Source: Neobacillus niacini (GTDB taxonomy: Bacteria; Bacillota; Bacilli; Bacillales; Cytobacillaceae). Taken from it: a DNA stretch of 64,000 nucleotides. Location: positions 62,001-126,000 of the forward strand of contig NZ_JAMBOB010000001.1 in NCBI RefSeq assembly GCF_023715415.1, given 5' to 3'. A program made the translations under genes and the position numbers. Positions 39,571-47,698 of this stretch are shown piece after piece; the stretch's first letter is position 1, and every line of letters begins with the position of its first letter. The notes below the pieces were generated by a model, which did no database searches, was not told the origin of the DNA, and was given only the letters and a program-made list of their open reading frames with translations.

Positions 39571-40374
39571 TTAAGTAATATTGAAAGGATACAGATTAAT
39601 AAACGACTGGGGTTGCTTTTCTCGGTATTCTTTGGGTGTACATAATTTTATCTTTACAAAGTTACGATTGAATGACCGTATGCTTTCATACCCACAAAGG
39701 AAAGCAATTTCTGTAATATTTTTTTCTGTATAGATTAATAGATAACTAGCATAGTTTACTCTGGTTTCATTTAAAAAATCCACAAAAGACATACTAATAT
39801 TAGTATTAAAATACTTCGATAAATAATTATAACTGTAACCTAATTTACCAGCGATACTTTTTAAAGAAATAGGTTCTGTAAAGTGTTCCTGAATATAGGT
39901 TAATAACTTATGGAGCAACTCTGGATTTTGTTTTTCGCCTTTAATTAAGTTGGTTTGTCCCATTAACTCAGATAGTAATAAATAGAGACAGGCTTTTTGT
40001 TCTAGCAGATTTGAGTGATCTTTGAAAAGTGTCCTAGAAATTAGTGTATTCGCTTCCAAAGATAGGTTGAAAACTGGATTTTCAAGTGAACTATTTTCTA
40101 TCATCTTTTGAAATGTTGGAACATAGTCTGGCGAAAAGATACAAATATTAGCTCGAGAATGTGATTTTGTAATAAACGAGTGAATTTCATACGGCAATAT
40201 GAGTAAGAATTGTCCAGTTTTCAAATGGTAACTTTTTTGGCTAATAATGACTTCCATTTCCCCATCAATGAGGAATAATAATTCAAAACCACGATGGAGA
40301 TGGCTTGGAAAGTTTAAATTCAATGTATGATAGTTTGATATTAAATCAAAATGGTGTGCTTCATATATTAACAT
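39571..40374 (-). CDS. AraC-family transcriptional regulator
   Basis: About 267 residues: an N-terminal cupin-type sensor (FPSHLHRGFELLFLIDGEMEVII) and a C-terminal double helix-turn-helix (SLKSIAGKLGYSYNYLSKYF and ITEIAFLCGYESIRSFNRNF). The ORF is open to 40494, but a perfect sigma-A promoter lies inside that extension, so I place the start at the ATG at 40374 behind GAGGATG. Divergent from the oxidoreductase/ThuA operon at 40508, which it probably controls in response to a sugar. Confidence 0.85.
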   Translation of the reverse strand: MLIYEAHHFDLISNYHTLNLNFPSHLHRGFELLFLIDGEMEVIISQKSYHLKTGQFLLILPYEIHSFITKSHSRANICIFSPDYVPTFQKMIENSSLENPVFNLSLEANTLISRTLFKDHSNLLEQKACLYLLLSELMGQTNLIKGEKQNPELLHKLLTYIQEHFTEPISLKSIAGKLGYSYNYLSKYFNTNISMSFVDFLNETRVNYASYLLIYTEKNITEIAFLCGYESIRSFNRNFVKIKLCTPKEYREKQPQSFINLYPFNIT

Positions 40375-40413
40375 ACTAAGAACATCCTCAGATAAGAGTA
40401 AATTTTGTCTAGG

Positions 40414-40442
40414 ATTATATAATTTTTTACTTGTTGTGTCAA
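40414..40442 (-). promoter_or_regulatory. Promoter of the AraC-family gene
   Basis: TTGACA at 40437-40442 and TATAAT at 40414-40419 with exactly 17 bases between them, both perfect consensus. The -10 box lies 40 bases upstream of the proposed start codon. Confidence 0.85.
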
Positions 40443-40507
40443 ACCTACAAATGATAGATTTATCGATATTAGAGTTTATCTTGATGACATACAAAAGGAG
40501 ATACGCT

Positions 40508-41668
40508 ATGGAAAAACTTAGAATCGGAATGGTCGGTTATAAATTTATGGGGAAAGCACACAGTCATGCCTACCGGGATCTTCCGCTCTTTTTCCCGAAC
40601 ACGGTTCATCCTGAAATGAAGGTTATTTGCGGCCGTGACCTAAACGGTGTGACTACTGCAGCCAAGCAATTCGGCTGGGAGGAACATGCAACTGACTGGA
40701 AAAGCCTCTTAGAAAGAGATGACATTGATTTAATCGACATCAATGCACCTAGTGATGTACATAAAGAAATAACCATTGCTGCTGCTCAAGCTGGCAAGCA
40801 TGTTTTTTGCGAAAAACCGTTAGCGCTTACATTGAAAGACTCTAGAGAAATGCTTGATGTTGTTGAGGCTGCTGGTGTCAAACATATGGTTGGATTTAAC
40901 TATCGCTTTGCTCCTGCTGTTATGCTGGCTAAAAAGCTTATTGACGAAGGAAGGCTCGGCGATATCTATCATTTTCGGGCCTGGTTTTTACAGGATTGGC
41001 TCGTGGATCCAAACTTCCCGCTAGCCTGGCGACTTCAGAAAGAAATTGCAGGTTCAGGCTCTCACGGGGACCTTGGGGCTCATTTAATCGATCTATCTCA
41101 CTATCTAATTGGCGATATTACCGAAGTAATTGGTATGAGCGAAACGTTTATTAAAGAACGGCCCATTCCTTCTCAGATGACCGGATTATCCGCAAAAGGC
41201 AGTGATAGTGATGAAAAGGGCGAAGTGACAGTGGATGACGCTACCCTATTCTTAGCTCGGTTCGCTAACGGAGCCTTAGGAAGCTTTGAAGCTACTCGCT
41301 TTGCGGCTGGACACCGCTGTACGAATTCATTTGAGATCAATGGCAGTAAGGGCAGTGTTATCTTTGATTTTGAGCGGATGAATGAACTGCAAGTTTATTT
41401 CGTTGATGACCGAGACGATGTTCAGGGCTTCCGCCGCGTCTTAGCAACTGACCCTGCGCATGCTTATGCGGAAAACTGGTGGCCGCCAGGACATACGATT
41501 GGTTATGAACATACGTTTATTCATGAAATCGTTGAACTTATGGATTCTTTCCAGGAAAATCGACAACCTGTTCCCAACTTCCGTGATGGCGTAAAGTGCC
41601 AGGAAGTCTTAGAAGCGGTTGATTTATCGATTGAAAAACGACAATGGATTCGAATTTCTGAGGTATAA
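40508..41668 (+). CDS. Gfo/Idh/MocA-family oxidoreductase
   Basis: 386 residues from the ATG at 40508 behind AAAGGAGA. The N-terminal Rossmann start IGMVGYKFMGKAHSHAY binds NAD(P); the EKPLALT motif near 98-104 holds the catalytic-region Lys, and a C-terminal alpha/beta domain carries GSHGDLGAHLIDLSHYL. Family members oxidise or reduce sugars, inositols and 3-keto sugars. First gene of a three-gene operon with ThuA and a second family member, which suggests sequential oxidation of a glycoside. Substrate not determinable. Confidence 0.88.
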   Translation: MEKLRIGMVGYKFMGKAHSHAYRDLPLFFPNTVHPEMKVICGRDLNGVTTAAKQFGWEEHATDWKSLLERDDIDLIDINAPSDVHKEITIAAAQAGKHVFCEKPLALTLKDSREMLDVVEAAGVKHMVGFNYRFAPAVMLAKKLIDEGRLGDIYHFRAWFLQDWLVDPNFPLAWRLQKEIAGSGSHGDLGAHLIDLSHYLIGDITEVIGMSETFIKERPIPSQMTGLSAKGSDSDEKGEVTVDDATLFLARFANGALGSFEATRFAAGHRCTNSFEINGSKGSVIFDFERMNELQVYFVDDRDDVQGFRRVLATDPAHAYAENWWPPGHTIGYEHTFIHEIVELMDSFQENRQPVPNFRDGVKCQEVLEAVDLSIEKRQWIRISEV

Positions 41669-41693
41669 AAAAATGTAAAGGAGTGCTTTTACC

Positions 41694-42431
41694 ATGAAAA
41701 AAAGTGCATTGATTGTTTGGGGTGGATGGGATGGACATCAGCCCGAACAGGTAGCTGAAATCTTTAAAGGGATTCTTGAGGAAGAAAACTTCCAAGTAGA
41801 GGTTTCCCATTCACTTGACTCATATGCTGACAAGGAAAAGTTAAAATCCCTCGACTTAATCGTACCTCACTGGACGATGGGTGAGATTGAAAAAAAATAT
41901 GTCCTCAATATCTCAGAAGCCGTCGCCGCTGGTGTAGGTTTAGCTGGATGCCATGGTGGGATGTGTGATTCTTTTCGAAATAATGTAGACTGGCAATTTA
42001 TTACAGGGGGTAATTGGGTAGCCCATCCTGGAAATGATGGGGTAGAATACATGGTCAATATCAAGCATTCCTCAAGCCCATTATTAGAGGGTATCTCTGA
42101 TTTTAAAGTGGTCAGTGAACAATACTACCTTCATTATGACCCGGCGGTTGAAGTGTTAGCTTCCACACGCTTCCCAGTTTTTCACGGACCGCATAGTGCT
42201 AATAAAGCAGTGGATATGCCTGTTGTTTGGACAAAACGTTGGGGCCTTGGGAATGTGTTTTATAGTTCATTAGGACACCAAGCCAATATCGTCGCTATGC
42301 CTGAAGTTTCGCTAATCATGCGCCGCGGTTTTCTGTGGGCAGCTGAAGGAAAGGGACGAGCCGAAGAAATGGATGTTGCGTCTATTAATGGTAATGTACG
42401 AACTTATACCGGCATGGGCGACAGTCAATAA
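41694..42431 (+). CDS. ThuA-like domain protein (trehalose utilisation type)
   Basis: 245 residues, class-I glutamine amidotransferase-like fold. Features: LIVWGGWDGHQPEQ at the N-terminus, LAGCHGGMCDSFRNNVDWQFITGG with His in the GCHGG turn, and GNVFYSSLGHQ near the C-terminus. Members are linked to trehalose and related disaccharide use beside 3-keto-sugar dehydrogenases. Follows the first oxidoreductase by 25 bases with an AAAGGAG site. Confidence 0.85.
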   Translation: MKKSALIVWGGWDGHQPEQVAEIFKGILEEENFQVEVSHSLDSYADKEKLKSLDLIVPHWTMGEIEKKYVLNISEAVAAGVGLAGCHGGMCDSFRNNVDWQFITGGNWVAHPGNDGVEYMVNIKHSSSPLLEGISDFKVVSEQYYLHYDPAVEVLASTRFPVFHGPHSANKAVDMPVVWTKRWGLGNVFYSSLGHQANIVAMPEVSLIMRRGFLWAAEGKGRAEEMDVASINGNVRTYTGMGDSQ

Positions 42432-42479
42432 GAGAAAGTAGAAGGCAAGCTACTCCATAAAAATAAACTGGAGGTTCCT

Positions 42480-43571
42480 ATGAAAAAACTTAAAATCGGT
42501 ATCATCGGTTGTGGAAATATTAGTTCTATTTATATGGAAAACTGTCAGAAGTTCCCTCACCTCGAGCTAATTGCCTGTGCTGACTTAGATGTATCGCGAG
42601 CACAATTACAAGCTGAAAAGTTCGGTGTTCCTAGGGCTTGTTCCGTGGAAGAGCTACTGTTTGACCCAGCGATTGAACTCGTAATTAATTTAACCATTCC
42701 TAAAGCACATGCCTCTGTTTGCATTCAGGCACTTGAAGCAGGCAAGCATGTTTATACGGAAAAGCCACTTGCTGTATCACGCGAGGAAGGTAAACAAATT
42801 TTAGAAACAGCTAAGAAGCATAATCTTCTTGTTGGCAGTGCACCTGACACCTTCTTAGGTGCTGGTATTCAAACTGCAATCCACTTAATTGAACAAGGTG
42901 AAATAGGTGTACCGATTGGTGCCTCTGCCTTCATGATTTGCCGCGGGCACGAACATTGGCATCCAGACCCTGCTTTTTATTATGATATTGGCGGCGGACC
43001 GATGTTTGATATGGGACCTTATTACCTAACAGCCTTAGTGGCTCTGTTAGGACCGATCAAACGAATTTCTGGTTCTACTCGTATCAGCTATCCAGAAAGA
43101 ACGGTGCTTAGCACACCAAAAGTAGGTACTAAAATTGAGGTAACAACCCCTACACATATCTCAGGTGTGATCGATTTTGCATCGGGTGTAATTGGAAGTA
43201 TTACCACAAGCTTTGATGCCTTCGGCGGCACTTCGCTGCCGCCTATTGAAATTTATGGCAGTGAAGGAACTTTACTCGTTCCTGATCCTAATACGTTCGG
43301 CGGACCTGTGAAAATGAGGAAACGTGACGAGAATGAGTTTAAAGAGGTGCCTCTTGCATATGGATATTCCCAAAACAATCGAGGGCTTGGCGTTGCTGAT
43401 ATGGCCAAAGCCATCCTCGAAGGCGGGAAATATCGAGCAAACAGCGAATTAGCGTATCACGTTTTAGAAGCGATGCATGGCTTCCATGATTCCTCAGATA
43501 GCGGTAAACATTATATAATGGAAAGTACCTGTGAACGTCCTGAATCTGTGTCTTTGGAGTTACAGGCTTAA
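42480..43571 (+). CDS. Gfo/Idh/MocA-family oxidoreductase (second copy)
   Basis: 363 residues: Rossmann motif IGIIGCGNISSIY, YTEKPLAVS near 94-102, and a C-terminal domain with GGGPMFDMGPYYLTAL. It differs strongly from the first oxidoreductase in the operon. In thuAB-type and related loci a pair of such enzymes acts on the same sugar at different steps. A GGAGGTTCCT ribosome site precedes it, and a strong terminator ends the operon. Confidence 0.87.
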   Translation: MKKLKIGIIGCGNISSIYMENCQKFPHLELIACADLDVSRAQLQAEKFGVPRACSVEELLFDPAIELVINLTIPKAHASVCIQALEAGKHVYTEKPLAVSREEGKQILETAKKHNLLVGSAPDTFLGAGIQTAIHLIEQGEIGVPIGASAFMICRGHEHWHPDPAFYYDIGGGPMFDMGPYYLTALVALLGPIKRISGSTRISYPERTVLSTPKVGTKIEVTTPTHISGVIDFASGVIGSITTSFDAFGGTSLPPIEIYGSEGTLLVPDPNTFGGPVKMRKRDENEFKEVPLAYGYSQNNRGLGVADMAKAILEGGKYRANSELAYHVLEAMHGFHDSSDSGKHYIMESTCERPESVSLELQA

Positions 43572-43604
43572 GTGCTATAAGGGTTGCTTTCACAAACGAG
43601 ATTT

Positions 43605-43636
43605 AAGGGCTCCCCATTCTTGGAGAGCCCTTTCCA
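43605..43636 (+). terminator. Terminator of the oxidoreductase/ThuA operon
   Basis: AAGGGCTC / GAGCCCTT arms with a T tail. Confidence 0.85.
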
Positions 43637-43664
43637 TAGTTGTCTAAGTAAAGCAGTGTAAAAT

Positions 43665-43811
43665 CTACCTAATACTATATTTTTTGGCATTGTCCGTTTG
43701 GAAAATAACGATAAGAGCACCTGAATAATAATAAAGAAGCTCAGAATTATCTATTTCAGAAGATTTAACATTAATTGTATTATGATTTAACAGCCCACTA
43801 ATCTGATTCAT
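43665..43811 (-). CDS. 48-residue small ORF with a strong ribosome site
   Basis: An ATG at 43811 follows AGGGGGGAATAT, an excellent site. The 48 codons read MNQISGLLNHNTINVKSS and later YYYSGALIVIFQTDNA, with a short hydrophobic patch, ending KKYSIR. It lies on the minus strand downstream of the decayed dctP copy. No similar family is known to me. It may be a real small protein or a fragment of a larger lost gene. Confidence 0.4.
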   Translation of the reverse strand: MNQISGLLNHNTINVKSSEIDNSELLYYYSGALIVIFQTDNAKKYSIR

Positions 43812-43867
43812 ATATTCCCCCCTGTTGAATTCGCTTACCAATTAAAAATTATCAATAAGTAAAAGGG

Positions 43868-43987
43868 TTATTTGATAGAGATTTTAGATTCTAGGTCATT
43901 GCAACTTGTAACTACCAATTTAATAGAAAAGGCCAAGCAACTGTTTCCGCGGACCAAATTTGTAGCAAAAGATAATAATTTTTTCAT
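43868..43987 (-). pseudogene. Decayed second dctP: start codons fused to the dctP 3' flank
   Basis: After a GATGGAGG site the frame opens MKKLLSFATN, against MRKLLSFVTS in the intact dctP. It then jumps into sequence that corresponds to the non-coding hairpin after dctP (GGCCAAGC...TTTCCGC, present at 46107-46130). Nearly all of dctP, about 1 kb, has been deleted. The 39-codon frame has no meaning as a protein. It stands behind a copy of the dctP leader, so the whole block is a relic of a duplicated TRAP operon. Confidence 0.8.
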
Positions 43988-44040
43988 TATGATTGACCTC
44001 CATCTTCTAATTTCAAAAAATACTTTTGCTTAATTTATAG

Positions 44041-44140
44041 ATAAAAAGAGACCACAGCAGAAGGACCTGAAATAAATAACAGGCAATCAGTGTGAGTCTC
44101 CTTTTCTCCGTCATATATTATTAACTTAATAACGATATTA
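44041..44140 (-). promoter_or_regulatory. glp-type leader/attenuator, copy 4 (relic)
   Basis: Very close to the dctP leader at 47411. It has the TATGACGGAG box, GGAGACTCACA, inner stem CCTG.../CAGG and the GTGGTCTC arm followed by T. The promoter region is degenerate: TTGAAC with a shortened spacer. It now leads only into the decayed dctP. Confidence 0.75.
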
Positions 44141-44213
44141 ATAGTATTTGAAAACGTTCAAGCAAGGCTTCTCAGGTGTATTGATTTAATAAAAGCAGCT
44201 TTCACCATGCAAA

Positions 44214-45515
44214 CTACATGGCTCCAAATAGTTTTGGAACAAATAAGGTAATAGCTGGAACATACGTTACGAGCAGTAACGTAACAATTAAACCTGCCAT
44301 GAAAATCAATAACGGTCTTGTTACTGCCTCTATGCTAACTCCCCCAACACTGCATCCGACAAACAAACTGCTTCCGGATGGCGGACTCACGATACCGATA
44401 CAGAGGTTAAAAACTAAAACAATACCAAAATGCACAGGATCCATGCCTATTTGAGTTACAATTGGTAAAAAGATAGGGGTAAAAATCAGGATTGCCGGTG
44501 TAATATCCATTACCGTGCCGACTAATAGCAATACGACATTTATAATCAATAGAATAACGATAGGGTTATCTGAAATGGATAATACAGCCTCACTGATCGC
44601 AGCTGGTATACCGCTAAACGCCATTACCCAGGACATGATCGATGAAGCTGAAACCAGAAATAGCACAATCCCTGTCATAACAACTGTTTCACCCAAAATC
44701 TTGGGAACATGTGACCACTTTAAGGTTTTATAGATGATTGAAAGAATGACAGAATATAAAACAGCGATGGCCGAACCTTCCGTTGCAGTAAAGACTCCTG
44801 CCACAATTCCGCCGATAACGATCACGATCAACAGTAAGCTTGGAATGGCTTCAATAATAATTTTTGTACCCTCAGAAAAGCTCGGTCTTTTTGCTACTGG
44901 ATATTTCTCTTTTTTAGCAATAAAGTAGGCAATTGCCATAACTGTTAGCCCCATAAGGATTCCCGGTACATAGCCTGCTAAAAATAAAGCTGCAATCGAA
45001 GTTCCTCCACTCACCATCGAGTAAATAATAAAAGCTCCGCTGGGAGGAATCAATAGACCTGCAGGGGAAGAGGCAATATTTACAGCCGCAGAATACGCTT
45101 TGTTATACCCTTCTTTTTCCTGAAGCGGAGCCATCGTACCACCGATAGCTGCCGCTGCCGCTACTGCGGAACCTGAAATCGAGCCAAACAGCATGTTCCC
45201 TACAACATTCGTATGAGCTAGTGATCCAGGAAGACTGCCGCCCATCAACTTAGCAAGATTAATGAGACGCAGGGCGATTCCCCCGTTATTCATAATAATT
45301 CCGGACAAAATGAAAAAGATGACGGCCAAAAGGGAAAAACTGTCGATTCCAGTTACCATCTTTTGTGCTGCGGTAAAAATGGCAACGTCAAACGGTACAA
45401 TCATTATCGCGGCAATAAAAGATGCTATCCCGGTGGCTACAGAAATTGGAACCCCCATAGCCATTAAAATAATAAAGCTTATTACCATCACTAAACCTGT
45501 TTCAATCGCACCCAT
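44214..45515 (-). CDS. dctM: TRAP transporter large permease subunit DctM
   Basis: 433 residues with about 12 transmembrane segments, the sodium-driven transport subunit. Conserved features: MGVPISVATGIA near the N-terminus, GNMLFGSISGSAVAAAAAIG, and IPPSGAFIIYSMVSGGTSIAALFLAGYVPG near 155-185 with the matching second half. Ends the dctPQM operon. Starts about 20 bases after the dctQ stop. Confidence 0.93.
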   Translation of the reverse strand: MGAIETGLVMVISFIILMAMGVPISVATGIASFIAAIMIVPFDVAIFTAAQKMVTGIDSFSLLAVIFFILSGIIMNNGGIALRLINLAKLMGGSLPGSLAHTNVVGNMLFGSISGSAVAAAAAIGGTMAPLQEKEGYNKAYSAAVNIASSPAGLLIPPSGAFIIYSMVSGGTSIAALFLAGYVPGILMGLTVMAIAYFIAKKEKYPVAKRPSFSEGTKIIIEAIPSLLLIVIVIGGIVAGVFTATEGSAIAVLYSVILSIIYKTLKWSHVPKILGETVVMTGIVLFLVSASSIMSWVMAFSGIPAAISEAVLSISDNPIVILLIINVVLLLVGTVMDITPAILIFTPIFLPIVTQIGMDPVHFGIVLVFNLCIGIVSPPSGSSLFVGCSVGGVSIEAVTRPLLIFMAGLIVTLLLVTYVPAITLFVPKLFGAM

Positions 45516-45536
45516 GAAAAACTCCTCTTTTCATCT

Positions 45537-46016
45537 CTATAAAATTTCTTCTTTCCTTCTCAACCAATCGGGCATATTTAATAGTTGATAAATGATAATA
45601 ATCGTTCCTGAAATTGGCACGATGGAATAGATGACTCCCATCGGAATTTGCAGAATCGGTGTCAATTGTGCCATGGTCGTAGCTACAATGTTTAACCCGC
45701 CTTTGATCATGACTGCACCGGCAAAGCCAATTATGAACAAATCATTAACCATTCTAAGTGCCTTTTGATTTTTCCCTTTTAACTTATCCAGAAATCCGGT
45801 AATCGCCAAATGCTCGTTTTTCCCAAAAGCATAACTTGCTCCCAACATAGTGGTCCAAATGAGCCCGAAACGAAGCAACTCTTCTGTAATCGTGCTTGGA
45901 TCACCCATTACATATCGGCTAAAGACCTGCCAGATTGCACCGATAACCATGATGATGGTGAAAACGCCACCTAAAAACATAATTAACTTATCAAGGAAAC
46001 TTCGTATTAATTTCAT
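45537..46016 (-). CDS. dctQ: TRAP transporter small permease subunit DctQ
   Basis: 159 residues, four transmembrane helices. Family motif IWQVFSRYVMGDPSTITEELLRFGLIWTTMLGASYAFGKNEHLAI spans the second and third helices; the E-E-L-x-R segment is diagnostic. It forms the helper subunit holding DctM. It follows dctP by about 150 bases containing a strong hairpin. Confidence 0.9.
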   Translation of the reverse strand: MKLIRSFLDKLIMFLGGVFTIIMVIGAIWQVFSRYVMGDPSTITEELLRFGLIWTTMLGASYAFGKNEHLAITGFLDKLKGKNQKALRMVNDLFIIGFAGAVMIKGGLNIVATTMAQLTPILQIPMGVIYSIVPISGTIIIIYQLLNMPDWLRRKEEIL

Positions 46017-46106
46017 AAACCTAAACTCCTTCTTTTAAATCGGTGTCTTTCACAATCGTTCTTTTACCAGCACAGGTAACCTTTTCACTCTCAATTTAAT
46101 AGAAAT

Positions 46107-46161
46107 GGCCAAGCAAATGTTTCCGCCGCCTTTTTATCGACTTGCACGGCGGAGCTTGGCC
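46107..46161 (-). terminator. Intercistronic hairpin between dctP and dctQ
   Basis: Outer arms GGCCAAGC / GCTTGGCC and inner arms CCGCCG / CGGCGG form a long two-part stem just after the dctP stop. There is no T run at once behind it, so it may act as a stabiliser or partial terminator that keeps dctP message in excess over dctQM. That is common for binding-protein genes. Confidence 0.65.
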
Positions 46162-46170
46162 TTCTCCCTT

Positions 46171-47199
46171 TTATTTTAGAGCTTCAATAGCGTCCATGAT
46201 TTCTTTGATATTAGGATCTTTCTTGCTATATTCCTCATGCATAGGCTTAACCTTCTCGATAAATGGCTCTTTATCGACTTCAGTGAATTTTACATCCATT
46301 TTGGACTTGGCTTCTGTTATTGCCTCTTCGATCGCTTTATTCCAAAGTTCTTTTTGGTATTCTGTAGAGGAACCCGCTGCATCAGTTAAGATTTTCTGCT
46401 GTTCTTCAGATAAGCTGTCCCATGTAGTAGCGCTCATTACCAGAATATCTGGAATCATGGTATGTTCATTGATGGAAAACTCTTTTGCAACTTCCCCGTG
46501 CTTTCCAGTGGTTAATGCTGTTTCATTACTTTCCGCACCATCAATAACTCCCGCTTGCAGTGCCGTATAAACCTCTCCATACGCCATTGGTGTTGCGTTC
46601 CCGCCTAGTAATTTCACCATATCGATTGCTGTCGGTGAATCCTGAACACGGATCTTTAACCCTTTTAAATCTTCTGGAGTGTTTATCGCTTTATCTTTTG
46701 TATAGAAGCTTCTTGCTCCAGAATCATAGTAGGTCAACCCTACAAATTTTTTATCTTTGTTTGCCAAGTAAAGCTTTTGAACTGCTTCTGATTCCATCGA
46801 TTTATAAAAATGTTCCTTGCTGACGAATAAATATGGGAGGCTGAAAACTGCATATTCAGGAGCAAAACTCTCTAGGGCTGCTGCACTCACTTTCGTCATA
46901 TCTACAGCTCCGCCTTGCAGCTGCTCTAATACTTCCTTTTCCGCTCCAAGAACTCCATTAGCAAAAATTTGAACTTTCATTTGCCCATCCGACTTTTCTT
47001 CCACCTTCTTGGAGAAATCAGCAAGGGCTTTGTGAACAGGATGGTCTTCACTCATGTTATGGGCAAGCTTAAACGTTTTCTCCTCTACCCCTGTTTCCTT
47101 TCCGCCTTTATCCTCCGTATTGTTTCCTGCACTGCCGCATCCAGCCAAAAGTCCGGCTATTAAAATTCCAGATGTAACAAAAGATAATAATTTTCTCAT
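46171..47199 (-). CDS. dctP: TRAP transporter solute-binding lipoprotein DctP
   Basis: 342 residues. Signal peptide with lipobox LAGC, Cys21, so it is tethered to the membrane. Body shows the DctP fold: HNMSEDHPVHKALADFSKKVEE, GLKIRVQDSPTAIDMVKLLGGNATPM and GVIDGAESN. The Arg in KIRVQ normally pairs with the substrate carboxylate, so the ligand should be an acid. The gene is led by a glp-type attenuator and a strong, cre-overlapped promoter. Substrate unknown, but regulation suggests a link to glycerol metabolism. Confidence 0.92.
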   Translation of the reverse strand: MRKLLSFVTSGILIAGLLAGCGSAGNNTEDKGGKETGVEEKTFKLAHNMSEDHPVHKALADFSKKVEEKSDGQMKVQIFANGVLGAEKEVLEQLQGGAVDMTKVSAAALESFAPEYAVFSLPYLFVSKEHFYKSMESEAVQKLYLANKDKKFVGLTYYDSGARSFYTKDKAINTPEDLKGLKIRVQDSPTAIDMVKLLGGNATPMAYGEVYTALQAGVIDGAESNETALTTGKHGEVAKEFSINEHTMIPDILVMSATTWDSLSEEQQKILTDAAGSSTEYQKELWNKAIEEAITEAKSKMDVKFTEVDKEPFIEKVKPMHEEYSKKDPNIKEIMDAIEALK

Positions 47200-47410
47200 T
47201 ATGATTGACCCCCATTTTTAAAATTATTTATTTTTCATAAATCTCAGAAAAATTAATGCATATTCTTCTTATTTATACTTTGCTTTAATCATTTCCCTCC
47301 CCAAATACTCCTGCTTTAAACATGATGTAAAATCTTCGTCTCCATTCATTTTCAAATGAAAAGTGACTCCCTCTCCCCTTCAATTTGTTAGCCTAAAGGG
47401 TTAACGAAAA

Positions 47411-47500
47411 AAAAGAGACCCACAACAGAAGGACCTGAATAAAATATCAGGCAATCCGTGTGAGTCTCCATTTCTCCGTCACATATTATTAACTTAATTA
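47411..47500 (-). promoter_or_regulatory. glp-type leader/attenuator of dctPQM, copy 3
   Basis: Read on the minus strand: AAGTTAATAATATGTGACGG, then a GGAGACTCACAC arm, an inner CCTGA / TCAGG stem, and the GTGGGTCTC arm followed by eight T. TGTGAGTCTC (47459-47468) pairs with GAGACCCACA (47415-47424), so it is a full intrinsic terminator in the 5' leader. Shared design with the glpK and glpD leaders. Confidence 0.8.
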
Positions 47501-47502
47501 CT

Positions 47503-47532
47503 ATAATAATAGGAATTGAAAACGATGTCAAT
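47503..47532 (-). promoter_or_regulatory. dctPQM promoter with overlapping cre site
   Basis: TTGACA (47526-47531) and TATTAT (47503-47508), 17 bases apart. On the plus strand TGAAAACGATGTCA at about 47517-47530 fits the CcpA box TGWAANCGNTNWCA. It covers the -35 and spacer, so glucose repression is expected. Confidence 0.8.
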
Positions 47533-47617
47533 TCGTTTTTTTCAAGCATTTCATCTAATAGAAGTCAAAGATGGATGTCGTTTAAGTAGTTGTACCCGCT
47601 TACAGGGCTTAAAAGAA

Positions 47618-47650
47618 GTAACCCAACAGGGCAAACATCTGTCGGGTTAC
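47618..47650. terminator. Terminator-like hairpin after the ROK gene
   Basis: GTAACCC-A-ACAG pairs with CTGT-C-GGGTTAC. It lies about 50 bases after the ROK stop on the minus strand and is followed by T-rich sequence. Confidence 0.7.
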
Positions 47651-47698
47651 TTCGGATATTATTATTTTTAAGTCTCCACCTAGGAAATCCCTTAGGAT

